Assembly (NCBI RefSeq): GCF_000425185.1
Contig: NZ_AULH01000022.1
Location: 1 to 64,000, forward strand
Source: Pleomorphomonas koreensis DSM 23070
GTDB lineage: Bacteria; Pseudomonadota; Alphaproteobacteria; Rhizobiales; Pleomorphomonadaceae
Length of the DNA stretch: 64,000 nt
Direction: 5' to 3'
The notes under the pieces were generated by a model, which ran no database searches, had not been told where the DNA came from, and was given only the letters and a program-made list of their open reading frames with translations. This document shows, one piece after another, positions 56,833 to 64,000 of this stretch. How positions within the stretch are numbered: position 1 is the stretch's first letter; each line of letters begins with the position of its first letter. Position numbers and translations under genes: made by a program.

Positions 56833-58911
56833 ATGACATATCGGATGAAATTGACGTCGGCTCTGATGCTCGGCGCGTCGTTCTTTGCGACCGCCGCCTT
56901 CGCGTCCGAGCTTACCGTCGTGCCGGAAGCCCCGGTATTCCAGGGCCAGGGCAAGGTCAACTACGTGAACCGCAGCGATATCTACGAGTACAAGGCGCTG
57001 CCGGCCTATCACGAGCCCGAGTACATCACCAAGAACTTCGTCGACAAGGGTCGCCTGCCGGCGGTCAAGGACCGTCTGCCGAAGGAGCCGCTGGTCTTCA
57101 AGACCGCCAACATGCCCGACGGTATCGGCGTCTACGGCGACGTGCTGCGCCATGTCATCGGCGGTCGGCCGGAAGGCTGGAACAACCAGGCCGGCCAGGT
57201 CCAGGGCTGGGGCGGCATCGACATCGGCATGTACGAGTGCCTGACGCGCACCGCGCAACTGTTCGAGGTCAAGGCCGACGACATGGAGCCGCTGCCCAAC
57301 CTCGCCAAGAGCTGGGACTGGTCCGAGGACGGCCACAAGCTGACCATGCACCTCATCGAGGGTGCCAAGTGGTCGGACGGCGTGCCCTTCACCTCCGAAG
57401 ACCTGATGTTCTACTGGGAGGACAACGTCCTCGATCCGAACGTCTCGCCGACCAACGGCGCCACCGCCGCCACCTTCGGCGAGGGTACGACGCTGAAGGC
57501 GATCGACGACTACACGGTGGAATGGACCTTCAAGGACGCCTTCCCCAAGCAGTATCTCTACAACATGGCCTACGGCACCTTCTGCCCCGGCCCAGCTCAC
57601 ATGCTGAAGCCGCAGCATCCCAAGTATTCCAAGAACACCTACGAGCAGTACAGGAACTTCTTCCCGCCGGACTTCATGAACTGGCCGGTGATGGGCGCCT
57701 GGTCGCCGGTGATCTACCGTCCGGACGACATCATCGTCCTGCGCCGCAATCCCTACTACTGGAAGGTCGACGAGAACGGCAACCAGTTGCCGTATCTGGA
57801 TGAAGTCCACTTCAAGCTGTCCACCTGGGCCGATCGCGACGTCCAGGCGGTGGCCGGTTCCGGCGACATCTCCAACCTGGAGCAGCCCGAGAACTTCGTG
57901 GAATCGCTGAAGCGCGCCGCCCAGCCGACCGCTCCGGCCCGCCTTGAGTTTGGTCCGCGCCTCATCGGCTACAATCTCTACCTGAACTTCTCGGCCAACG
58001 GCTGGGGCGAGCCCGATGCCCGCGGCCAGGCGGTGCGCGAGCTGAACCGCAACGAGCACTTCCGCAAGGCCGTGACCATGGGTCTCGACCGGCAGAAGCT
58101 GGGCGAGGCGTTGGTGAAGGGGCCGTTCACGGCCATCTACCCCGGCGGCATCTCCTCCGGCTCGAGCTTCTATGACCGCGACAGCACCTTCTACTATCCC
58201 TTCGACCTCGACGGGGCCAAGAAGGAACTGGAAGCGGCCGGCCTCAAGGACACCGACGGCAACGGCGTCGTGAACTACACGGACGGCCCGATGAAGGGCA
58301 AGGACGTCGAGATCACGCTGCTGGTCAGCGCCGACTACTCCACCGACAAGAACCTCGCCGAAGGCGTGATCGGCCAGATGGAGAAGCTCGGCCTGCGCGT
58401 GGTGCTGAACGCCCTCGACGGCAAGCAGCGCGACAACGCCAACTACGGCGGCAAGTTCGACTGGACGATCAACCGTCACGGCCCGGAACTCACTGCCGTC
58501 GTGCAGAACACCGAGCAGTTGGCGCCGGTCGGTCCGAAGACCTCGTGGTTCCACCGCGCTCCGGAGAGTGGACAGCTTGACCTGATGCCGTTCGAGCAGC
58601 AGCTCGTCGACACCATCAAGAAGTTCATCTCCACCCAGGACGTGGCCGAGCGTGCCGGCCTGATGAAGGAGTACAACAAGATCGCGACGACCAACGTCAA
58701 CAGCGTCGGCCTGACCGAGTATCCCGGTGCTCTGATCATCAACAAGCGCTTCGCCAACGTTCCCTCGGGAACTCCGATCTTCATGTTCAACTGGGCTGAA
58801 GACACGGTGATGCGTGAACGCCTCTACGTCCCCGCCGACAAGCAGGGCGACTACGAGCTGGCCAAGGACACGCTGCCCGGCAAGCCGGGTGAGAAGGGCG
58901 CCGTCGAGTAA
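56833..58911 (+). CDS. agpA: Alpha-galactoside ABC transporter substrate-binding protein (DppA/OppA family)
   Basis: Periplasmic binding protein of solute-binding family 5, usually for peptides, here probably for alpha-galactosides. The 692-residue protein has a signal peptide MTYRMKLTSALMLGASFFATAAFASE (cleavage near 25), and family-5 segments WSEDGHKLTMHLIEGAKWSDGVPFTSEDLMFYW, GAWSPVIYRPDDIIVLRRNPYYW and VTMGLDRQKLGEALVKG. At 692 residues it is longer than peptide-binding members (about 530). ATG at 56833 follows GGGAGGACATGACGGA. AgpA of Sinorhizobium melibiose/raffinose uptake is a family-5 protein of this sort; specificity is inferred from the flanking GH4 genes. Confidence 0.88.
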   Translation: MTYRMKLTSALMLGASFFATAAFASELTVVPEAPVFQGQGKVNYVNRSDIYEYKALPAYHEPEYITKNFVDKGRLPAVKDRLPKEPLVFKTANMPDGIGVYGDVLRHVIGGRPEGWNNQAGQVQGWGGIDIGMYECLTRTAQLFEVKADDMEPLPNLAKSWDWSEDGHKLTMHLIEGAKWSDGVPFTSEDLMFYWEDNVLDPNVSPTNGATAATFGEGTTLKAIDDYTVEWTFKDAFPKQYLYNMAYGTFCPGPAHMLKPQHPKYSKNTYEQYRNFFPPDFMNWPVMGAWSPVIYRPDDIIVLRRNPYYWKVDENGNQLPYLDEVHFKLSTWADRDVQAVAGSGDISNLEQPENFVESLKRAAQPTAPARLEFGPRLIGYNLYLNFSANGWGEPDARGQAVRELNRNEHFRKAVTMGLDRQKLGEALVKGPFTAIYPGGISSGSSFYDRDSTFYYPFDLDGAKKELEAAGLKDTDGNGVVNYTDGPMKGKDVEITLLVSADYSTDKNLAEGVIGQMEKLGLRVVLNALDGKQRDNANYGGKFDWTINRHGPELTAVVQNTEQLAPVGPKTSWFHRAPESGQLDLMPFEQQLVDTIKKFISTQDVAERAGLMKEYNKIATTNVNSVGLTEYPGALIINKRFANVPSGTPIFMFNWAEDTVMRERLYVPADKQGDYELAKDTLPGKPGEKGAVE

Positions 58912-58933
58912 TCTTCCCACTCGAACGCCCAGG

Positions 58934-59072
58934 GCATTCGCCGGCCAGACGCAGGTCTGGCCGGCAGGCGAATGCTCCGATGTCCCTGGCTGTGCAGCCG
59001 CTTTTTGATCAGCCTTTCCAGGCTGATCGGCGGATGCCGCAGCGTCCCGGCGGTGCCCCCCGCCGCCGGGAC
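58934..59072 (+). terminator. Cluster of three stem-loops between agpA and agpB
   Basis: In the 308-base gap: a 17-bp stem GCATTCGCCGGCCAGAC with a 4-base bulge and GCAG loop (58934-58975); GATCAGCC/GGCTGATC (59007-59028); and GTCCCGGCGG/CCGCCGGGAC (59044-59072) followed by CCCTCTTTCC. The first is too long and stable to be chance. The cluster probably protects the agpA message and limits transcription into the permease genes. Confidence 0.55.
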
Positions 59073-59219
59073 CCCTCTTTCCGAGACCTCCGCAGAATTG
59101 TCCGGGAGTCCGAGGGAGCCTACGATCTGAAGCCGTCGGTGACGGCGATCCAAGCCAGCCCGTTTCCTCCGAGGCGGGTCCTTCAAACCCACGACAAAGA
59201 GTCAGGAAGTCTCAGACCG

Positions 59220-60230
59220 ATGTTCCGATTCTTGGCTATCCGCATCGCCTCGGCGATCCCGGTGCTGTTCATCCTGAGCGTGGTCACCTTCGCGATCATC
59301 CAGGCGCCGCCCGGCGACTACAGCGACTTCATCCGCTCCCAGCTCATCAACCAGGGCGGTGCCTCCTTCGAGGAGGCCGACGCCCAGGCCAAGGCCTATG
59401 CCCACACCCACGGCCTCGACAAGCCGGTCCCGGTCCAGTACGTCAACTGGATCGTCGGCATGGTCACCAAGGGCGATTTCGGCCGCAGCTTCTTCTACAA
59501 CCGCCCGGTGGCCGACGTGGTGGCCGAGCGTCTGCCGCGAACGCTGCTCCTGGCGCTGACCTGCCACCTGCTGGCGTCGGTGATCGGCATATCCTTCGGC
59601 ATCATCGCGGCGACCAAGCAATATTCCTGGATCGACAGCCTGCTGTCCTTCATCTCCTTCCTGGGGATGACGGTGCCGCGCTTCCTGATGGCGCTGGTGA
59701 TCGTCTACATCCTGGTGTTCCACTTCAACGTCAACGAGATCAATAGCTTCTTCTCGCCCAAATACGGCGGCGCGCCCTGGTCGTGGGACAAGTTCGTCAA
59801 TCTCGTGCAGCACGTCTGGCCGGTGGTCGCCATCGCCACCTTCGGCGGCCTCGCCTACAACATGCGCGTCATGCGCGGCAATCTCCTCGACACGCTCAAC
59901 GCCCAGTATGTCGAGACGGCCCGCGCCAAGGGCCTCTCCGAGGGCGCGGTGATCCTGCGCCACGCCGTGCCCAACGCGCTGCATCCGCTGGTCATGTACC
60001 AGGGCGTGGTGCTGCCCTACATGCTGACCGGCGAGATCGAGACCGCCATCATCTTCGCCCTGCCGACCGTCGGTCCGGCCATCGTCGGCTCGATGAGCGT
60101 CGGCGACGTCTACGTCACCGCCACCTTCATGCTGGTGCTGTCGGCGACGCTGATCGTCGGCAACATCATCGCCGACATCCTGCTTGCCCTTCTCGACCCC
60201 CGCATCCGTCTCGGCGGAGGAGCCAATTGA
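59220..60230 (+). CDS. agpB: Alpha-galactoside ABC transporter permease 1
   Basis: Inner-membrane permease of the DppB/OppB family, 336 residues. It starts RFLAIRIASAIPVLFILSVVTF (first helix), has the family's periplasmic loop GLDKPVPVQYVNWIVGMVTKGDFGRS, and the ATPase-contact loop AQYVETARAKGLSEGAVILRHAVPNAL typical of oligopeptide permeases. The start at 59220 begins with the first helix; the longer frame upstream adds poorly ordered residues over the stem-loops. Its stop overlaps the next start (TGATG). Confidence 0.88.
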   Translation: MFRFLAIRIASAIPVLFILSVVTFAIIQAPPGDYSDFIRSQLINQGGASFEEADAQAKAYAHTHGLDKPVPVQYVNWIVGMVTKGDFGRSFFYNRPVADVVAERLPRTLLLALTCHLLASVIGISFGIIAATKQYSWIDSLLSFISFLGMTVPRFLMALVIVYILVFHFNVNEINSFFSPKYGGAPWSWDKFVNLVQHVWPVVAIATFGGLAYNMRVMRGNLLDTLNAQYVETARAKGLSEGAVILRHAVPNALHPLVMYQGVVLPYMLTGEIETAIIFALPTVGPAIVGSMSVGDVYVTATFMLVLSATLIVGNIIADILLALLDPRIRLGGGAN

Positions 60231-61357
60231 TGCTTGTTCCTGGCGAATCCACCCTGAGCGGCACCGGCGAGATCGTCGAGACGCACGGCAGCGAGAGCTA
60301 CATCGCCCTGGTCTGGCGGCGCCTCAAGCGCTCCTGGACCGGCATGGCCGGCCTCGTCATGGTCGTGCTGCTGATCTTCATCGCCCTGTTCGCCGACTTC
60401 CTGTCGCCGGTCGACCCGAAGTTCACCGACATCGCCTATTCGCAGCCGGAGACCGTCTCCTTCACCGACAAGGACGGCGGCTGGACGCTTCTGCCGCGTA
60501 TCTACCCGATGGTGGAGGGCGCCGAACTCGACCCCATCACCTACCAGCCGCTGGTCGGCCCGGACTACAACAACCCGCGTCCCCTCGGCTTCTTCGTCCG
60601 GGGCGCGCCCTACAGGCTCCTCTGGCTGATCCCGGCCGAGCGGCACCTGTTCGGCGCCGTCGACGGCAAGCCGGTGCATTTCCTCGGCACCGACAAGTTC
60701 GGCCGCGACGTCTTGTCGCGCGCCCTCTACGGCTCGCGCATCTCGCTGATGATCGCGCTCACCGTGGTGTCGATCATCACCGTGGTCGGCACGACGGTCG
60801 GCATGGTCTCCGGCTATTTCGGCGGCCGCTTCGACATCTGGGTGCAGCGCTTCGTCGAACTGGTGCTGGCCTTCCCGCAACTGCCGCTCTACCTGGCGCT
60901 GACCTCGCTGATCCCGGTGACGGCGCCGACCTCGGTGTTCCTCGCCTTCGTCATCTTCGTGATGTCGGCGCTCGGCTGGGCGCAGCTGTCGCGCGAGGTG
61001 CGCGGCAAGACGCTGGCGCTCGCCCGCATCGACTACGTCAGGGCGGCGATCGCCATCGGCGCCCGCGACCGGCGCATCATCTTCCAGCACATCTTCCCCA
61101 ACGTCATGAGCCACGTCATCGTCGCCGTGACGCTGGCCATCCCCACGGTGGTGCTGCTGGAGAGCTTCCTCGGCTTCCTCGGCTTCGCGGTGAAGCCGCC
61201 GCTGATCTCCTGGGGCCTGATGTTGCAGGATACCTCCAACTACTCGGCCATCGGCTCCTATCCCTGGATTCTGACGCCCGTGGCCTTCGTCTTCGCAACC
61301 GTGTTCGCCTTCAACGCCCTCGGCGACGGCCTGCGCGACGCCATCGACCCCTATTGA
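60230..61357 (+). CDS. agpC: Alpha-galactoside ABC transporter permease 2
   Basis: Second inner-membrane permease, DppC/OppC family, 375 residues. The hydrophilic N-terminus (about 35 residues) leads to RSWTGMAGLVMVVLLIFIALFADF, a long periplasmic loop, FLGTDKFGRDVLSRALYGSRISL (the OppC signature), and the contact loop RIDYVRAAIAIGARDRRIIFQHIFPNV. The loop between first and second helix is longer than in peptide permeases, as seen in AgpC/related sugar members. Start coupled to agpB by one base. Confidence 0.9.
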   Translation: MLVPGESTLSGTGEIVETHGSESYIALVWRRLKRSWTGMAGLVMVVLLIFIALFADFLSPVDPKFTDIAYSQPETVSFTDKDGGWTLLPRIYPMVEGAELDPITYQPLVGPDYNNPRPLGFFVRGAPYRLLWLIPAERHLFGAVDGKPVHFLGTDKFGRDVLSRALYGSRISLMIALTVVSIITVVGTTVGMVSGYFGGRFDIWVQRFVELVLAFPQLPLYLALTSLIPVTAPTSVFLAFVIFVMSALGWAQLSREVRGKTLALARIDYVRAAIAIGARDRRIIFQHIFPNVMSHVIVAVTLAIPTVVLLESFLGFLGFAVKPPLISWGLMLQDTSNYSAIGSYPWILTPVAFVFATVFAFNALGDGLRDAIDPY

Positions 61358-61368
61358 GGAAGCCGACC

Positions 61369-63036
61369 ATGGACAGAGACGACAACCTCGCTCCGGACGT
61401 GCGGCTCGATCACGAAGCCCGCGTCGGCGAGCCGATCATCGACTGCCGCAACGTCGCCGTCCGCTTCAAGGTGGAAGACGGCGAGGTGGAGGCGGTGAAA
61501 GGCGTGTCGATGCAGCTCTACCGCGGCGAAACCATCGCCGTGGTGGGCGAAAGCGGCTCCGGCAAATCGGTGACCGCCCGCACCATCATGGGCCTCCTGT
61601 CGAAGCGCGCCCGCGTCTCCCCCGACGCGACCATCCGCTTCGACGGCGACGACGTGCTGAAATGGTCGCCGCACCGCCGCCGCATGCTGCGCGGCAGCCG
61701 CATCTCGATGATCTTCCAGGAGCCGCTCTCCTCGCTGAACCCGGTCTACGCGATCGGCACCCAGATCATCGAGGCGATCCGCATCCACCAGAAGCTCTCC
61801 AAGTCGAAGGCGCGGCAGAAGGCGATCGAACTCCTGCGCGAGGTGCGCATCCCCGATCCGGAGGCGCGCATCAACCAGTATCCGCACCAGCTCTCCGGCG
61901 GCCAGCGCCAGCGGGTGATGATCGCCATGGCGCTCGCCAACAACCCGGATGTACTGATCGCCGACGAGCCGACCACCGCCCTCGACGTGACGGTGCAGGC
62001 GCAGATCCTCCAGCTGATCCGCGACTTGCAGCAGCGGCACGGCATGGCGGTGATCCTGATCACTCACGACCTCACCGTGGTGCGCAAGTTCTCCGACTAC
62101 GTCTACGTCATGCAGAAGGGCGAGGTGAAGGAGCACAACACCACCGAGGCGCTGTTCGGGAGTCCGCGACATCCCTACACCAAGCATCTGCTCGGCTCCG
62201 AGCCGCGCGGCCACGCCAACCCGCTGCCGGCGGAATCGCCGGTGCTGCTGGAGGGCAGGGATGTCCGCGTCGCCTTCATGCTGAAGAGGGGCGGCTTCTT
62301 CAATGCCGAGTTCCATGAGCTGGTCGCCGTCGACAACCTCAGCCTGACGCTGCGCCGGCACGAGACGCTGGGCATCGTCGGCGAGAGCGGCTCGGGCAAG
62401 ACCACCTTCGGCCAGGCGCTGATCCGCCTGTCCAATCCGGACAGCGGCGAGATCTGGTTCGACGGCATGCAGATCAACGGCAAGAGCCGCGAGGAATTGC
62501 GGCCGCTGCGCTCGCGCATGCAGGTGGTGTTCCAGGATCCGTTCTCCTCGCTCAACCCGCGCATGTCGGTCTGCCAGATCATCGAGGAGGGGCTGATCGT
62601 CAACGGTCTCGGCGCCAGCAAGGCCGAACGGCTCGACCGGGTGCGCGACGCGCTGAGGGCGGCCGGCCTGCCGACCAACATCCTCTCCCGCTTTCCGCAC
62701 GAGTTCTCGGGCGGCCAGCGGCAGCGCATCGCCATCGCCCGCGCCATCGCGCTGGAACCGGAGTTCATCCTGCTCGACGAGCCGACCTCGGCGCTCGACC
62801 TCTCGGTGCAGGCGCAGATCATCGATCTCCTGCGCAAGCTACAGGACGAGCGGGGGCTCAGCTATCTGTTCATCTCCCACGACCTGAAGGTCGTCCGGGC
62901 GCTCTGCCACCGCGTCATCGTCATGCAGCACGGGCGGATCGTCGAGGAAGGCCCGGTCGAGGACGTCCTGTTCAAGCCGCAGACCGCCTACACCGAAAAG
63001 CTGGTGAAGGCGGCCTTCGAGGTGGCTGCCGCCTGA
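61369..63036 (+). CDS. agpD: Alpha-galactoside ABC transporter, fused ATP-binding protein
   Basis: ATPase with two OppD/OppF-type domains in one 555-residue chain, powering both permeases. The first domain has Walker A GESGSGKS, MIFQEPLSSLNPVYAIG, signature [15 protein letters not shown] and Walker B IADEPTTALDVTVQ; the second has GESGSGKTT, VVFQDPFSSLNPRMSV, signature FSGGQRQRIAIARA and [14 protein letters not shown]. Both domains look catalytically complete. ATG at 61369 follows TGAGGAAGCCGACC, eleven bases after agpC. The fusion replaces separate OppD and OppF; AgpD of Sinorhizobium is similarly a fused ATPase. Confidence 0.92.
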   Translation: MDRDDNLAPDVRLDHEARVGEPIIDCRNVAVRFKVEDGEVEAVKGVSMQLYRGETIAVVGESGSGKSVTARTIMGLLSKRARVSPDATIRFDGDDVLKWSPHRRRMLRGSRISMIFQEPLSSLNPVYAIGTQIIEAIRIHQKLSKSKARQKAIELLREVRIPDPEARINQYPHQLSGGQRQRVMIAMALANNPDVLIADEPTTALDVTVQAQILQLIRDLQQRHGMAVILITHDLTVVRKFSDYVYVMQKGEVKEHNTTEALFGSPRHPYTKHLLGSEPRGHANPLPAESPVLLEGRDVRVAFMLKRGGFFNAEFHELVAVDNLSLTLRRHETLGIVGESGSGKTTFGQALIRLSNPDSGEIWFDGMQINGKSREELRPLRSRMQVVFQDPFSSLNPRMSVCQIIEEGLIVNGLGASKAERLDRVRDALRAAGLPTNILSRFPHEFSGGQRQRIAIARAIALEPEFILLDEPTSALDLSVQAQIIDLLRKLQDERGLSYLFISHDLKVVRALCHRVIVMQHGRIVEEGPVEDVLFKPQTAYTEKLVKAAFEVAAA

Positions 63037-63220
63037 GGCAGCAGGAATCCGGCTCCGCCAAGCTGTCTCCCAAGGGCGCGGCGGGGTCGAACAGGGGTCA
63101 GGGGCGGCCATGTCGGCGGTTCCGGGCTCTTGAGCACGAGAAAACATCAGAGCTCTCCCGATGGCGGGCCGGCGATGCCGGTCCGGACGGGGAATTCGTT
63201 TGCCCGGAGGAACGTTTAAA

Positions 63221-64000
63221 ATGGCGGCCAATCCCAAGATCACCTTCATCGGTGCCGGCTCGACGGTGTTCATGAAGAACATCATCGGCGACGTGCTGCA
63301 CCGGCCGGCGCTGAAGGGCGCCACCATCGCCCTGATGGACCTCAACGAGAAGCGCCTTGCCGAAAGCGAGATGGTCGTCGGCCGTCTCGTCAAGCTGCTC
63401 GACGCGCCGGCGAAGATCGAGACCTACACCGACCGCCGCAAGGCGCTGGAGGGCGCCAACTTCGTGGTGGTCGCCTTCCAGATCGGCGGCTACAAGCCGG
63501 CCACCGTCACCGACTTCGAGGTGCCGAAGAAATACGGCCTCCGGCAGACCATCGCCGACACGCTGGGCGTCGGCGGCATCATGCGCGGCGTCCGCACCGT
63601 GCCGCACCTCTGGGCCATCTGCGCCGACATGATGGAGGTCTGCCCGGACGCCGTGCTGCTCCAGTACGTCAACCCGATGGCCATCAACACCTGGGCGATC
63701 TCGGCCAAATATCCAGAGATCCGGCAGGTCGGCCTCTGCCATTCGGTGCAGGGCACCGCCGAGGAGCTGGCCCGCGATCTCGACATCCCGATCTCGGAGA
63801 TCCGCTATCGGGCGGCCGGCATCAACCACATGGCCTTCTTCCTGAAGTTCGAGCACCGGCAGGCCGACGGCAGCTACGTGAACCTCTATCCCGATCTCGT
63901 CCGCGGCTACCGCGACGGCCGCTATCCCAAGCCGTCGGCCTGGAACCCGCGCTGCCCCAACAAGGTGCGCTACGAGATGCTGACGCGGCTCGGCTATTTC
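63221..64000 (+). CDS. melA: Alpha-galactosidase MelA, GH4 (partial, cut by window end)
   Basis: Alpha-galactosidase of family GH4 (EC 3.2.1.22), NAD/Mn-dependent, with 260 residues visible. It closely follows E. coli MelA: ITFIGAGSTVFMKNIIGDVL, VVVAFQIGGYKP, YGLRQTIADTLGVGGIMR, NPMAINTWAISAKYP, GLCHSVQGTAEELARDL with C173, and AGINHMAFFLKFEHR with N202-H203. ATG at 63221 follows GGAGGAACGTTTAAA. The C-terminal half lies beyond the window. It is in the same direction as agpABCD after 184 bases, so the locus has two GH4 glycosidases of different subgroups flanking one transporter. Confidence 0.93.
   Translation, partial: MAANPKITFIGAGSTVFMKNIIGDVLHRPALKGATIALMDLNEKRLAESEMVVGRLVKLLDAPAKIETYTDRRKALEGANFVVVAFQIGGYKPATVTDFEVPKKYGLRQTIADTLGVGGIMRGVRTVPHLWAICADMMEVCPDAVLLQYVNPMAINTWAISAKYPEIRQVGLCHSVQGTAEELARDLDIPISEIRYRAAGINHMAFFLKFEHRQADGSYVNLYPDLVRGYRDGRYPKPSAWNPRCPNKVRYEMLTRLGYF

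Noticed and set aside
56167-58920. Minus-strand open frame of over 900 codons opposite the GH4 gene and agpA
   Set aside because: Shadow frame; the plus strand encodes full GH4 and family-5 binding proteins with ribosome sites.

Overview
This window is a high-GC chromosomal segment from an alphaproteobacterium, most likely of the order Hyphomicrobiales (Rhizobiales). The evidence is the agl and aap ABC transporter operons, the short alphaproteobacterial ProS, the Hfq-HflX pair, a LexA-type GTTC-N7-GTTC box and rhizobial-style intergenic palindromes. The genus cannot be fixed from sequence reading alone. I see no tRNA, rRNA, CRISPR array, insertion sequence or prophage. The content is ordinary metabolic chromosome, rich in carbon and nitrogen scavenging genes.

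Layout. 1-5.6 kb (minus strand): an alpha-glucoside ABC operon, aglR-E-F-G-K, with a LacI-type regulator and no aglA between aglG and aglK. 5.6-10 kb: a long non-coding stretch, an uncharacterised protein, an ABC-F ATPase and a regulatory gap carrying a LexA-like box. 10-17.4 kb: GTP-type PEP carboxykinase, a small conserved protein, cyclopropane fatty acid synthase, an RNA methyltransferase, a DUF423 protein, fabD and rplM-rpsI. 17.5-26.3 kb: pirin, an unexplained 680-base gap, proS, lolC-lolD, a D-amino-acid transaminase, hfq-hflX and an L,D-transpeptidase. 26.5-33.2 kb: the glycogen set glgC-glgA-glgX-pgm. 33.3-36.6 kb: an orphan TadG-like protein and panC-panB. 37.1-41.6 kb: the general L-amino-acid transporter aapJQMP. 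41.8-53.9 kb: purine catabolism, consisting of uraH, xdhABC, a BMP-family nucleoside/purine ABC transporter, a YciB-like protein and PuuD urate hydroxylase. 54-64 kb: an alpha-galactoside locus with an AraC regulator, a GH4 glycosidase, an agpABCD-like transporter and a second GH4 enzyme (MelA-like) cut by the window end.

How it fits together. Two oligosaccharide systems (agl and agp/melA) bring in alpha-glucosides and alpha-galactosides. The products can feed Pgm and glycogen synthesis, while PEP carboxykinase provides gluconeogenic flux. The purine cluster can import nucleosides or bases, oxidise hypoxanthine/xanthine to urate (XdhAB, matured by XdhC), oxidise urate with a membrane-bound cytochrome-c-fused PuuD instead of a soluble uricase, and hydrolyse 5-hydroxyisourate with UraH. 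The later enzymes (OHCU decarboxylase, allantoinase) are not in the window.

The most unusual points are: the non-coding regions at 9.4-10.0 kb (LexA-like box, paired TACGTA) and 18.4-19.08 kb (strong minus-strand terminator with no gene, low GC, interrupted reading frame); a recurring stem-loop between binding-protein and permease genes in three ABC operons; nested palindromes at convergent gene ends; a perfect palindrome upstream of rplM; an orphan TadG-like protein; and an uncharacterised protein at 6.6-7.5 kb. Nothing in the window is a convincing new multi-gene system.
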